Below are positions 18,331 to 27,982 of a stretch of DNA of 61,035 nt, one piece after another. The translations under genes and the position numbers were made by a program. Under the pieces are notes generated by a model. That model was given only the letters and a program-made list of their open reading frames with translations. It made no database searches and had not been told where the DNA came from. Source of the stretch: Puniceicoccaceae bacterium (GTDB lineage Bacteria; Verrucomicrobiota; Verrucomicrobiia; Opitutales; JAFGAQ01). The DNA lies in NCBI GenBank assembly GCA_040224245.1, contig JBEGIR010000041.1, forward strand, positions 1-61,035. The letters are read 5' to 3'. How positions within the stretch are numbered: position 1 is the stretch's first letter; each line of letters starts with the position of its first letter.

Positions 18331-20085
18331 ATGAATCACCCTCCGCAACCCTTCTCGACCGAACAGGAATCGTACCTCAAGGGCTTTTTCCAGGGCATTG
18401 CACAACGCCCGGTCATCCATGCCCTTGCAACGAACACTGCACTCGACGACGCACCCCCTGAAACCGGTGCAGAATCCCTTTATGGCACTCCCATCGACGA
18501 ACTCTGCCGGGAGGAACGCATCAAACTGGAAACCAATGGGTTGGATGTCTGGGATCAGATGGTGAAAAACGGGGATCTGAATCAATTCCCCAAGGACGGT
18601 GATGTGTTCCGCTACAAGTTCTACGGAATGTTTTACGTCGCCCCGGCACAGGATTCTTTGATGCTGCGCTGTCGCATTCCCGGTGGACAACTTTTCAATC
18701 ACCAACTGCGAGGTCTGGCGGATATCGCCGAAAAGCACGGCAATGGATTCCTCGATATCACCACACGCGCGAATTTTCAGATTAGGGAAATTGCGCCCGC
18801 ATCCGCGATTCCGACGCTCACCCAGTTGACCGACATTGGCCTCACTTCAAAGGGATCGGGAGCGGACAATGTGCGCAACGTCACGGCCAGTCCGACCGCC
18901 GGATTTGACGTTCAGGAAATCCTCGACGTGATGCCCTTCGCCCGCGAAATGCATCACCGCATCCTGAACAACCGCGACCTCTACGGGTTGCCCCGAAAAT
19001 TCAACATTGCCTATGACGGCGGCGGCCAAATCTCCGCCTGTGCGGACACCAATGACATCGGATTTTATGCCGTGAGAGTCGGTGAGGGGCATTCGGTGGA
19101 TCCCGGTGTGTATTTTCGCGTTCAGCTCTGCGGAATTACCGGGCACCGACAATTCGCAAAAGACTGCGGTATCCTGATCCGCCCAGAACAGCATGCCGAT
19201 CTCGCCTGTGCGATGCTTCGCACCTTTCTGCAGCATGGCAACCGCACCAACCGCAATCGGGCCCGACTGAAATACCTCATTGATGACTGGGGCGTTGAGC
19301 GATTTCTGGAAGAAACCGAACACCATCTGGATTTCTCCTTGATGCGTTTTCCACAAGCAAACTGCGAAGCACGCGGCGCCACCCTGCAGCAAGGTCATCT
19401 TGGCATCCATGCACAGAAGCATCCCGACTATTCCTATGTGGGGGTTCGCGTTCCCGTGGGACGGCTCAGCCACGAACAGTTGCGTACGATTGCGAACCTG
19501 AGTCAGCACTACGCTCGCGGGGAAATCCGCCTAACCGTGTGGCAAAATTTCCTGATTCCCCATGTGCACAAGAGCCAGATTGCGGAGCTGAAACTGGCGC
19601 TCAGCAATGCAGGCTTTGCATTTGAGGCAAATCCCTTTGCGGCGGGACTGGTTGCCTGCACCGGAAATACGGGATGCAAATACGCTGCGGCCAATACCAA
19701 ATCCCATGCGGTCAAGCTCGCAGATGAACTGGCCAAGCGCGTTCAGCTCGATCATGCGATCAACATTCACCTCACGGGTTGTACTCATTCTTGTGCGCAG
19801 CACTACATCGGCGATATCGGAATGATAGCCACTCCTTGCACGCTGGATGGAGAATCGGTCGAGGGATATTCCATCGCATTCGGAGGTGGGGTTGAAGAAC
19901 GCCAGGGCATTGCCATCGAGATGTTCAAGTCCATTCCCTTTCAACACATCCCGGATCTGCTCGAAGCCTGCCTGACCACTTTTCTCGACCACCGCGAAGC
20001 AGGCGAAACATTCAATGCATTCATTCGCCGACACTCTCACGAGGCGCTCAACCAACTGTTTTTACCACATGCAAGCACATCCTGA
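18331..20085 (+). CDS. nirA: Ferredoxin-type nitrite reductase, siroheme/4Fe-4S (NirA-like)
   Basis: A 584-residue assimilatory nitrite reductase reducing nitrite to ammonium by six electrons. The duplicated ferrodoxin-like halves are visible (FYGMFYVAPAQDSLMLRCRIPGGQL, and YVGVRVPVGRLSHEQLRTIANLS). Cluster and siroheme cysteines lie in CTGNTGCKYAAANTKSHA and HLTGCTHSCAQHYIGDIG; the CTGN-x2-C form points to nitrite rather than sulfite reductase. The start ATG is one base after the nasA stop. The next gene, overlapping by 17 bases, encodes a CysJ-like flavoprotein that is the likely electron donor in place of ferredoxin. Both proteins carry a similar N-terminal motif (F-S-x-E-Q-x-x-x-L-x-G-F). 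Confidence 0.88.
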   Translation: MNHPPQPFSTEQESYLKGFFQGIAQRPVIHALATNTALDDAPPETGAESLYGTPIDELCREERIKLETNGLDVWDQMVKNGDLNQFPKDGDVFRYKFYGMFYVAPAQDSLMLRCRIPGGQLFNHQLRGLADIAEKHGNGFLDITTRANFQIREIAPASAIPTLTQLTDIGLTSKGSGADNVRNVTASPTAGFDVQEILDVMPFAREMHHRILNNRDLYGLPRKFNIAYDGGGQISACADTNDIGFYAVRVGEGHSVDPGVYFRVQLCGITGHRQFAKDCGILIRPEQHADLACAMLRTFLQHGNRTNRNRARLKYLIDDWGVERFLEETEHHLDFSLMRFPQANCEARGATLQQGHLGIHAQKHPDYSYVGVRVPVGRLSHEQLRTIANLSQHYARGEIRLTVWQNFLIPHVHKSQIAELKLALSNAGFAFEANPFAAGLVACTGNTGCKYAAANTKSHAVKLADELAKRVQLDHAINIHLTGCTHSCAQHYIGDIGMIATPCTLDGESVEGYSIAFGGGVEERQGIAIEMFKSIPFQHIPDLLEACLTTFLDHREAGETFNAFIRRHSHEALNQLFLPHASTS

Positions 20086-21832
20086 TTCCACGCAAACACA
20101 TCCATTCATTCCCGACAATGCTCCGTTCAGCGCCGAACAGCGCGCCTGGTTGAACGGGTTTCTTGCGGGTATTTATTCCAACTCAGCTGCCGAACCCAAG
20201 GCTCCGGCAACACCCGTCACTTTGCTGTGGGGATCGCAAACCGGAAACTGCGAAACACTCGCACGCAAAACGGGTAAACGCCTGAAGAAAGCGGGATTTG
20301 ATGTAAAGGTCATCGACATGAGCAGCTACGATGTCGCTAAACTGGCAAACGAACAGCTGCTGCTCATCCTCACCAGCACCTATGGTGACGGTGAAGCACC
20401 CGACAATGCTCAGGCGTTTCAGGAATATCTGCACAGCGATCAGGCCCACGAGCTGTCCAAGGTGAACTTTGCCGTGCTCGCGCTCGGAGACTCCAGCTAC
20501 CCACACTTTTGCAAGGCGGGCATTGACATGGATCAACGCCTCAAAGTACTGGGAGCCAAACGCCTGATCGAACGCGTCGACTGTGATGCGGACTATGAAG
20601 CCTCATTTGACGCCTGGCTTCATTCCATCGAGCAGGCCCTGCAGCCTTTTCAGTCGAGCACGCGGGAGGTTGAAGCAGCCGACGCCGATGATGATGAAAC
20701 AGAAGAGCCCCTTTATCATCGGAAAAACCCCTTCCCGTCAACGGTAGTGGAGTCCCGCTTGCTCAATGGGGAGGGGTCGTCAAAGGAAGTACGCCACGTC
20801 TGCCTGGATTTGGCAGATTCCGGACTGAAATATGAAGCGGGTGACGCCATCGGCATCTTTCCCCAAAACTGCCCGGAACTGGTGGATCAATTGCTGGAAA
20901 AGCTGGAATTGTCCGCTGGGGAAAGTGTAACGCATGCAGGGCAATCGCGAAGCCTGCACGATGTGCTGTTGAACGACTGTGAGATCAGCCAGCTCAGCCG
21001 CCCTACCCTCGCTGCTTGCCATGCACATTCCCCCTCGGCCAAACTTGCCGAGCTGCTGGAGGATTCCAACAGCGAGCAACTCAAGCACTACATCGCACAG
21101 CACCACTTCATCGATTTGATTGATGAAATTGCGTTGAAAGTGACGAGTGGAGCGGACTTGTTGAAGATTCTTCCAAGCCTGCAGCCGCGCCTGTATTCGA
21201 TTTCGTCAAGTCCCCGACATGAAGCAGGCAAGGTGACGATCACAGTCGGAGCCGTTCGCTACACCTTAAACGGCACAGCACGAAAGGGGGTGGCATCCAC
21301 CTTTCTCGCAGATCGTGTATCACCCGGGGAAAGCGTGCCAGTCTTCTTCCACCCCAATCGCAACTTTCGCCTACCGGAAGACGATAAAACTCCGGTCATC
21401 ATGGTCGGACCCGGAACCGGTATCGCTCCGTTTCGTTCCTTTTTGCAGGAGCGGGAGGCCCGAGCGGCTTCCGGCCCCAACTGGCTGTTTTTTGGAGACC
21501 AGCATGCGGCAACGGACTTCCTCTATGCGGAGGAGTTGCGCCGCTGGCAGGAGCAGGGACTGCTCACCCATCTGAACACCGCCTTTTCAAGGGATCAGGC
21601 GGACAAACGCTATGTGCAGCACGAAATGCTCGAGGCCGCAGAAACCCTGTTCGAATGGCTCGAAGCGGGAGCTCACTTTTACGTCTGTGGCGATGCATCG
21701 CGCATGGCCAAAGATGTGGATGCAGCACTGGTGCAAATTGTCACCCAATGCGGGAAATTCGATAACGTCTCCGGCAAAGCCTACGTCGACCAACTCAAAC
21801 GAGAGCGACGCTATCAGCGCGATGTGTATTGA
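20069..21832 (+). CDS. CysJ-type NADPH flavoprotein, probable electron donor to nitrite reductase
   Basis: A 587-residue diflavin reductase. A flavodoxin-like FMN domain spans about residues 48-190 (LLWGSQTGNCETLARKTGK, TSTYGDGEAPDNA, ALGDSSYPHFC). A ferredoxin-reductase FAD domain follows (RLYSISSSPRHEAGKVTITVG), then an NADPH-binding domain (MVGPGTGIAPFRSFLQEREA, FFGDQHAATDFLYAEEL), ending in KRERRYQRDVY as in CysJ. It is translationally coupled to nirA. In sulfite reductase CysJ passes electrons to CysI; here the partner is a NirA-type protein, so an NADPH-dependent nitrite reductase complex is likely. The sequence alone does not rule out sulfite reduction. Confidence 0.87.
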   Translation: MQAHPDSTQTHPFIPDNAPFSAEQRAWLNGFLAGIYSNSAAEPKAPATPVTLLWGSQTGNCETLARKTGKRLKKAGFDVKVIDMSSYDVAKLANEQLLLILTSTYGDGEAPDNAQAFQEYLHSDQAHELSKVNFAVLALGDSSYPHFCKAGIDMDQRLKVLGAKRLIERVDCDADYEASFDAWLHSIEQALQPFQSSTREVEAADADDDETEEPLYHRKNPFPSTVVESRLLNGEGSSKEVRHVCLDLADSGLKYEAGDAIGIFPQNCPELVDQLLEKLELSAGESVTHAGQSRSLHDVLLNDCEISQLSRPTLAACHAHSPSAKLAELLEDSNSEQLKHYIAQHHFIDLIDEIALKVTSGADLLKILPSLQPRLYSISSSPRHEAGKVTITVGAVRYTLNGTARKGVASTFLADRVSPGESVPVFFHPNRNFRLPEDDKTPVIMVGPGTGIAPFRSFLQEREARAASGPNWLFFGDQHAATDFLYAEELRRWQEQGLLTHLNTAFSRDQADKRYVQHEMLEAAETLFEWLEAGAHFYVCGDASRMAKDVDAALVQIVTQCGKFDNVSGKAYVDQLKRERRYQRDVY

Positions 21833-21902
21833 GCGAATCACCTGAAGCGATCCCGCTCGTTTCGGATTTAAACAACTGCGCCCTAGCAAGCGCACCAAAG
21901 CA

Positions 21903-21930
21903 AAAGGCGGAGCCAACAAGCTCCGCCTTT
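21903..21930. terminator. Strong hairpin terminator after nitrate operon
   Basis: AAAGGCGGAGC (21903-21913) pairs perfectly with GCTCCGCCTTT (21920-21930) around a CAACAA loop. It lies between two convergent genes. The A/T ends of the stem make it usable in both directions. Confidence 0.85.
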
Positions 21931-21985
21931 CCAGTTCAATGAAGCACTGTGCAGACCCGTATCAGACGGGTGTCGCACAGGCATA

Positions 21986-24427
21986 CTACTTACCCATCGT
22001 GATCAAAACTTCACAACTCTCACCTGCGGACACGAGCGGGATGCGGTTCCCCTCGATGCGTCGTCCGTCAATCTCCAGGAAGCGAACACCCTTGTTCACT
22101 CCATCCGGATTCACAAACTTGAGTTCATACGTTGCACCGCGCAGTTTGCGGGTAACGGAAAATTCCTTCCAGTCCGATGGGATACTCGGGTCAACCACGA
22201 GGCAGTCGTAGTCGGGCTTGATTCCCGCAAACCCCTGACTGATGGTGAGAAAGGTCCAGGCGGCAGTACCGGTGAGCCAGGCATTTTTGGCTTCACCTGG
22301 TGTCGCTGCATCCTTGCCAGCAATCATCTGCGAATACACATAGGGTTCGCCCCGATACACATCGAGCTTGTCCTCCTTGGCCGCCGGGCACATGGACAAA
22401 TAATACTCAAAGGCCCGGTCACTCATGCCCAATTGCATGAGGGCGAGCTGGATCCAGGGATTGTTGTGGCAAAATATCCCTGCATTTTCCTTGTAGCCCT
22501 GCGGGTAGCTCGAAATCTCTCCCAGCTCGATTCGATAGTCAGGATACGAGGGCTGTTGCAGCACACAACCATTGGGTGTGAACAAATGCTCGTGCACGGA
22601 TTCCAGCGTTTTTTCCGCACGACCGTTGGTGGCACCCGCACCTCCCATGATGAGCCATCCCTGACTCTCGATGAAAATCTTGCCCGCGTCACAAGTGTGA
22701 CTGCCAATGGGGTTACCATGCGCATCATAAGCGCGCAGATACCAGGCACCGTCCCAACCGTGAGTCTCAACGGCATCAAGCATCTTGTCGTAGTTGCGCT
22801 GCACATCGGCCGCCTGTGCCGGTGAATCCAACACTTCATACAACGCCTTGAGTTCCTTCGCAGCCACGAGGAAAAGCCCTGCAATCATCAGTGATTCTGC
22901 CACGTTGGAATCGCCGCTGTGGCTGGCCGTCTGGAAGGAATCCGACGGGTCCATCGAAAAACAGTTCAGATTGAGGCAGTCATTCCAGTCCGCATGACCA
23001 ATGAGCGGCAGCTGATGCGGTCCAAGATTTTCCATGGTGTAACGCAGACTCAGCTCGAGATGGTCCATGAGTGTGGCGTGCTTTTCCTCCACATCAGCAT
23101 ACCCGATCTGCTCCCTCAGGATGGCAAAGTCACCTGTTTCCTTGATATAAGCACAGGTCGAGAGAATGAGCCAGAGGTGGTCGTCCATGAAACCACCACC
23201 GATCTCGTCATTCCCTTTTTTGGTCAGTGGCTGATACTGATGAAAGCACAGTCCCGAACTCTTCTGTGTCGCCGCGATATCGAGTACGCGTTGCCGGGCT
23301 TTTTCAGGCACCATGTGGACGAATCCAAGCAAGTCCTGATTGCTGTCGCGGTAACCCATTCCCCGTCCGATGCCTGACTCAAACATGCTCGCCGAACGGC
23401 TCAGGTTGAAGGTTGCCATGCATTGAACCTGATTCCAGGTATTGCCCATGCGGTTGATGATGGCACTGGGAGATTCGATCTGGAAACTGGAAAGGGTCTC
23501 CTCCCAACTCTCGGCGAGCTTGGCAAACGCCGCGTCCACCGCATCGATGGTGGCATACTTTTGGAGCAACGCCTCCGCCTTTTCGCGATTGATCAGGCCA
23601 TCGGGACGGAACTTGCGCTCCTGTTCGTTTTCGATGTAGCCCATTACAAACGAGAACTCCTGCACCTCACCGGGAGCGAGGTCCAACTCCAAGCAGTGGG
23701 AACCGATCGGATTCCACCCATGAGCGATGCTGTTGCGGCTCTTGCCCTCAAGCACGGCTGCGGGTTCATGCAAACCATTGTGCAGGCCCACAAATGCGTC
23801 ACGGCAGGTATCAAATCCCTGCACGTCGCGCGAACAGCCAAACACGACGTAGTGATTGCGGCGTTCCCGGTACTCGGTCTTGTGATAAATTGCACTGCCA
23901 TGCACTTCCACCTCTCCAATCGAGTAGGTGCGCTGGAAGTTGGTCATGTCGTTGAGTGCGTTGTAGAAACAGAACTCCACAAAGGAAAAAAGCTGCACTT
24001 TCTTATGAGTGGCTCCCTCGTTGCTGACACTGACCTTCCAGATTTCAGCATTTTCCCCTTTGGGGACAAAATAGGTGACCTCACATCGCACATCCTTTTT
24101 GGACGAACGGAACTTGCTGTACCCCAAGCCATGTCTGCACTCGTACTCATCGAGTGCTGTCTTGGTCGGTTTCCACCCAGGATTCCACACCGTATCGCCG
24201 TCCTTGAGGTAGAGGTAGCGTCCGTTCATGTCGAAAGGAATCTGGTTGTAGCGGTACCGCGTCAAACGCCGGAGTCGTGCATCCTTGAAGAAGCTGTATC
24301 CGCCTGCGGTATTGGTCACCAGACCAAAATACTCATCCTGTCCGATGTAATTCAACCAGGGCAACGGCGTATCCGGGCGACGCACTACATACTCACGACG
24401 GGGATCATCAAAATATCCGTAACTCAT
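21986..24427 (-). CDS. Cellobiose phosphorylase-like GH94 enzyme
   Basis: An 813-residue glycoside phosphorylase, the normal length for cellobiose phosphorylases. The N-terminal beta-sandwich begins with GYFDDPRREYVVRRPDTPLPWLNYIG and contains NTAGGYSFFKDARLRRLTRYRYN, typical of GH94. The (alpha/alpha)6 barrel includes RGMGYRDSNQDLLGFVHMVP and GHADWNDCLNLN; the catalytic acid is expected within the latter (Asp480 or Asp483). No signal peptide is present. It splits cellobiose or a related beta-glucoside with phosphate to glucose-1-phosphate and a sugar, saving ATP. It is divergent from a LacI regulator. The exact disaccharide is not certain, because GH94 also covers chitobiose and other phosphorylases. 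Confidence 0.88.
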   Translation of the reverse strand: MSYGYFDDPRREYVVRRPDTPLPWLNYIGQDEYFGLVTNTAGGYSFFKDARLRRLTRYRYNQIPFDMNGRYLYLKDGDTVWNPGWKPTKTALDEYECRHGLGYSKFRSSKKDVRCEVTYFVPKGENAEIWKVSVSNEGATHKKVQLFSFVEFCFYNALNDMTNFQRTYSIGEVEVHGSAIYHKTEYRERRNHYVVFGCSRDVQGFDTCRDAFVGLHNGLHEPAAVLEGKSRNSIAHGWNPIGSHCLELDLAPGEVQEFSFVMGYIENEQERKFRPDGLINREKAEALLQKYATIDAVDAAFAKLAESWEETLSSFQIESPSAIINRMGNTWNQVQCMATFNLSRSASMFESGIGRGMGYRDSNQDLLGFVHMVPEKARQRVLDIAATQKSSGLCFHQYQPLTKKGNDEIGGGFMDDHLWLILSTCAYIKETGDFAILREQIGYADVEEKHATLMDHLELSLRYTMENLGPHQLPLIGHADWNDCLNLNCFSMDPSDSFQTASHSGDSNVAESLMIAGLFLVAAKELKALYEVLDSPAQAADVQRNYDKMLDAVETHGWDGAWYLRAYDAHGNPIGSHTCDAGKIFIESQGWLIMGGAGATNGRAEKTLESVHEHLFTPNGCVLQQPSYPDYRIELGEISSYPQGYKENAGIFCHNNPWIQLALMQLGMSDRAFEYYLSMCPAAKEDKLDVYRGEPYVYSQMIAGKDAATPGEAKNAWLTGTAAWTFLTISQGFAGIKPDYDCLVVDPSIPSDWKEFSVTRKLRGATYELKFVNPDGVNKGVRFLEIDGRRIEGNRIPLVSAGESCEVLITMGK

Positions 24428-24559
24428 TTTATATCCGTATCTTACGCTTGTTCAGGTGGGGCAACCGGAAGGCACCATGATCCCATGAACATGCATCACC
24501 ACTCCGATTTTCCCAAACGCTACCAAATTCTGGCAAAAACGGAAAAGGATTAAGGCTCT

Positions 24560-24608
24560 TACATAAGAATGTATTATTGCTATACGGATTTCGAATCCTA
24601 GTGTATAC
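24560..24608. promoter_or_regulatory. Palindromes between GH94 and LacI genes
   Basis: The 214-base divergent spacer holds TACAT-AAGA-ATGTA (24560-24573), GGATT-TCG-AATCC (24586-24598) and GTATAC (24603-24608). LacI operators are palindromic, so one of these is probably the binding site of the adjacent regulator. Which one cannot be decided here. Confidence 0.45.
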
Positions 24609-24641
24609 GAAGCACCATCATTAACCCCTGAGTTCCTCTTC

Positions 24642-25730
24642 ATGAAATCGAAACGCCCCACGATGAAGGATATTGCGGCAAAAGCCGGTGTTCATCAAAC
24701 CACCGTGTCTCTGGCGCTGCGAAATCATCCCAGCATCCCGGAAAAAACCCGCAACCGCATCAAAAAATTTGCCGACGAAATGGGATATCGTCCCGATCCG
24801 ATGCTGTCATCCCTCATCGCCTATCGCAAGAGTCGCTCAGAACGGGTACAGACTCCTACCATCGGCTACATCATGAATGTGGACGGAGAGGAAGGACTCA
24901 AGGCATCCTCCGCACGTCAACTGTTTCTCAAGGGAGCCAAGCAGCGCTCTCATGAACTCGGATACAACCTCGATGTCTTCTATTACGGCGGACGGCACTA
25001 TCATTCCAAGTATCTCGACAAGGTACTGATCACGCGAAACATCACGGGCATCATTCTCGCCGGATTCTACACGCACTTTACTGATATCGAGCTGAGCTGG
25101 GACTTTTACAGTCTGGTCAAAATTGAGATGCTGCCCAACCATGTGCGCTGTCATACCATCGAAAACAATCAATACCAAGTCGTTCGACGGGCCTTTCAGG
25201 AGCTGCGAAAACTCGGGTTTCGCCGCATTGGCCTGTGCATTGCAGACCATGACGAAAAACACACCCGCAATCTTTTCTCGGCGGGATACTTGGTGGAACA
25301 GAATATGATCCCCGAGGAGGACCGGGTGCCCCTGCTGGTTTTTGAGGGCAATGAATTTTATGAGGAATTCAGCGAAAGCCGCTCCCGCATTCTGAACTGG
25401 GTGGTTGAGAATCGGCTCGACGCCTGCATTTCCAATTGGCGCATCCTCAATCCTGTCGTTGAGGAAGCGCGAAACCGCATGGGGAAACAGGTGTATGCGG
25501 TATCTCTCGATCTCGAAAATGATGCCCCTGGCAGCTGGGGTATCATGCAGAATCACGAAATCGTCGGCTCATCCGCAGTTGAGGTGCTTTCTGGACTCAT
25601 GCAACACCACCAAAAGGGACAGGCCCAGTTTCCCCGCATCAATCTGATCAATTCCACCTGGAAGGCTCCGGACCTCGATACCATTGAGGACATTCGTGCC
25701 CACAACATCTACGCAACAGAACACCGGTAA
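24642..25730 (+). CDS. LacI-family transcriptional regulator
   Basis: A 362-residue regulator. The helix-turn-helix occupies residues 7-55 (TMKDIAAKAGVHQTTVSLALRNHPSIPEKTRNRIKKFADEMGYRPDP), and a periplasmic-binding-protein-like sensor follows with a long variable first lobe. Segments such as FQELRKLGFRRIGLCIAD fit the family. It is transcribed away from the cellobiose phosphorylase gene, the probable target. The stop codon abuts the stop of the convergent M3 peptidase gene, leaving no room for a separate terminator. The effector is unknown but is likely a beta-glucan disaccharide or glucose derivative. Confidence 0.92.
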   Translation: MKSKRPTMKDIAAKAGVHQTTVSLALRNHPSIPEKTRNRIKKFADEMGYRPDPMLSSLIAYRKSRSERVQTPTIGYIMNVDGEEGLKASSARQLFLKGAKQRSHELGYNLDVFYYGGRHYHSKYLDKVLITRNITGIILAGFYTHFTDIELSWDFYSLVKIEMLPNHVRCHTIENNQYQVVRRAFQELRKLGFRRIGLCIADHDEKHTRNLFSAGYLVEQNMIPEEDRVPLLVFEGNEFYEEFSESRSRILNWVVENRLDACISNWRILNPVVEEARNRMGKQVYAVSLDLENDAPGSWGIMQNHEIVGSSAVEVLSGLMQHHQKGQAQFPRINLINSTWKAPDLDTIEDIRAHNIYATEHR

Positions 25731-27839
25731 TCAAAGAAATCCGCGCCGCTTTAGCAGAGGTTCTGTTGCAGGTTCTTTACCCCGAAAGGCCTTGTACAGT
25801 TCCATCGGATCACCCGATCCCCCTTTCGAAAGCACGTGTTCCCGAAAAGAAGCCGCAGTCGCGCGGTCAAACAAACCCTTTTCCCGAAAGGCCTCAAATG
25901 CATCCGCATCCAAAAGCTCGGACCAGAGGTAGCTGTAATATCCCGCAGCATATCCACCGGAAAAAATGTGCTGAAAGTAACTGGAATGATAACGGGGTGC
26001 GATCTGCGGCATCAGTCCATATTTTCCCGTGAGAATCTCGTTCTCAAACGCTTGCACGGATCCGCTAAAGGGCACTTCCATGCGATGGTATTCCATGTCG
26101 AGCAGAGTAGCTGCCAGGTATTCAGTGGTGAAAAAACCCTGGTTAAACGTTTCGACCGTGCGAATCTTATCGATAAGCACATCAGGGATCACTTCACCTG
26201 TTTCGTAGTGCAGCGCATACTCGCGAAGCAAGGCGGGTTCAAATGCCCAGTTTTCAAGCACCTGCGATGGCAGTTCTACAAAATCACGGGTGACGGAAGT
26301 GCCCGCCTGTGCATGGTACCGCACATCACTGAGCAGACCGTGCAAGGCATGCCCAAACTCGTGAAATGCAGTGTTCACCTGATCCAGATTGAGCAGAACG
26401 GGTGCATCATCTGCGGCTGGTGGTACGTTGAGCACATTGACGATATGCGGGATCACCCGTTTCCCATCGGCATCCACCGATTGAGTGCGAAACGCACTCA
26501 TCCACGCTCCGGCCCGCTTGCTGTCACGGATGAAATAATCTGTGTAAAAAATTCCGATCAAGTCACCGTTGGCCTCAATGACTTTCCACGCCTGAACGTC
26601 CTCGCGATAGGTTTGCACTTCGGGCGCCGCTTCAATCGTGACGCCGTAGAGCTTCTCCGTCAGGATGAAAATGCCGCGCAGCACGTTATCAAAGCTGAAA
26701 TACGGCATCAGTTCGCTCTCGCTCAAGTCATATTTCGCAGCGCGGATTTTTTCCATGAAATACCGATAGTCCCATGCTTGCAATTCACCCTGCAAGCCCT
26801 CTTCGCTCATCAGCGTTCGCATTTCCTCGATATCCCGCTGTGCCGCCGCTAATCCCGGTTTCCAGATCTGGAGCACCAGATCCATCACGGCCTCCGGAGT
26901 TTTTGCCATCGTACGGTCCAGCTCATAGGCAGCATGATTGGGATAGCCCAGTAGCTGTGCACGTTCGAGCCGAAGATTGAGAATCTCTGCGATGATGGAT
27001 TCGTTGTTGTAGGCGTTATCGCGCATACCACACTGCACATACCCCAGGTAGAGCTGCCGACGCAGATCCCGGTCATGCGCGTAGGTGGTAATAGCCTCCA
27101 CATTGGAACGCGTCGGCAGGAACAACCACCGCCCGTCATAACCGCGTTCTTCAGCCTTGCGGGCTGCTGCCTGTATGATCGACTCCGGAATCCCCTCCAA
27201 GCGTGACCGGGACTCCACCAGAATCTCACAGGAGGTCGTATCCTCACGCACATTTTCGCCAAATTGAAGGGTGAGCACTGACAACTTCTTCACCACCTCC
27301 TTGTAGCGCTGCTTTGCTTCGGCTTCGAGTAATGCACCTCCACGGACAAATCCATCGTAGGTGTCTTCAAGCAGCTTCAGCTGATCGCTGTCGAGTTCGA
27401 TGGCATGCCTGTTTTCGTAGACTTCACTTACCCTCTCAAACAGATCTGGACGCAAGCGAATCTCAGCATAGTGAGCTGACAACAGCGGTGTCGTCTCCAG
27501 GTCAATGCGCTGCATGATCTCGTCGCTGTCTGTACCACTGAGGTTGTTAAATACCCGCATCACGCGCGTCAGAAATGCTCCGGTCTGATCGAGTGCAACA
27601 ATCGTATTCTCAAACGTCGCGCGATCCGGATTTTCAGCGATGGCATTCACTTCCGCTTTTTCCAGCTCGATCCCCTGAAGAATGGCAGGAAGGTAGTGCT
27701 CCTGCTCAATAGCCTCGAAAGGAGGAGTTCCAAAGGGCGTCTCCCAAGGCTGGAAAAACGGATTATCGGTTGCGTGAGTCGCTTGGGTCATGAGAAAGGC
27801 AATTCCGGCAATCAGCCAACAATTCAAGGCTTTTTTCAT
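25731..27839 (-). CDS. M3-family metallopeptidase (peptidyl-dipeptidase Dcp/oligopeptidase A-like), exported
   Basis: A 702-residue zinc peptidase with a signal peptide (CWLIAGIAFLMTQATHA), so probably periplasmic. The catalytic motif is HEFGH at residues 493-497, followed by RYHAQAGTSVTRDFVELPSQVLENW, which matches the M3 block of Dcp and PrlC. The mature N-terminus NPFFQPWETPFGTPPFEAIEQEHYLPA is typical of Dcp. These enzymes cut oligopeptides, often removing C-terminal dipeptides, and recycle peptides. A separate outer-membrane or lipid anchor is not seen. It stands alone between convergent neighbours at the 3' side and ruvC at the 5' side. Confidence 0.92.
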   Translation of the reverse strand: MKKALNCWLIAGIAFLMTQATHATDNPFFQPWETPFGTPPFEAIEQEHYLPAILQGIELEKAEVNAIAENPDRATFENTIVALDQTGAFLTRVMRVFNNLSGTDSDEIMQRIDLETTPLLSAHYAEIRLRPDLFERVSEVYENRHAIELDSDQLKLLEDTYDGFVRGGALLEAEAKQRYKEVVKKLSVLTLQFGENVREDTTSCEILVESRSRLEGIPESIIQAAARKAEERGYDGRWLFLPTRSNVEAITTYAHDRDLRRQLYLGYVQCGMRDNAYNNESIIAEILNLRLERAQLLGYPNHAAYELDRTMAKTPEAVMDLVLQIWKPGLAAAQRDIEEMRTLMSEEGLQGELQAWDYRYFMEKIRAAKYDLSESELMPYFSFDNVLRGIFILTEKLYGVTIEAAPEVQTYREDVQAWKVIEANGDLIGIFYTDYFIRDSKRAGAWMSAFRTQSVDADGKRVIPHIVNVLNVPPAADDAPVLLNLDQVNTAFHEFGHALHGLLSDVRYHAQAGTSVTRDFVELPSQVLENWAFEPALLREYALHYETGEVIPDVLIDKIRTVETFNQGFFTTEYLAATLLDMEYHRMEVPFSGSVQAFENEILTGKYGLMPQIAPRYHSSYFQHIFSGGYAAGYYSYLWSELLDADAFEAFREKGLFDRATAASFREHVLSKGGSGDPMELYKAFRGKEPATEPLLKRRGFL

Positions 27840-27982
27840 ATGAATTTCGTCCGATTTTCAGGTATTTCGTCTGAATCGCAATTTCATAATCCATAAACCG
27901 CAAATTCAATCCCTGAATGATCAAGTTCAGTATTTTCGGCTCTACCCGCATCGGTCAACACGATGAACGCATTTTCAAGCGA

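Noticed and set aside
20015-20068. Earlier ATG of the flavoprotein frame
   Set aside because: It lies deeper inside nirA and encodes a segment unlike diflavin reductases; the ATG at 20069 gives a smaller overlap and the motif-bearing N-terminus.
24586-24598. T-arm-like GGATTTCGAATCC, possible tRNA
   Set aside because: No acceptor, D or anticodon stems can be drawn around it; it is better read as an operator dyad.
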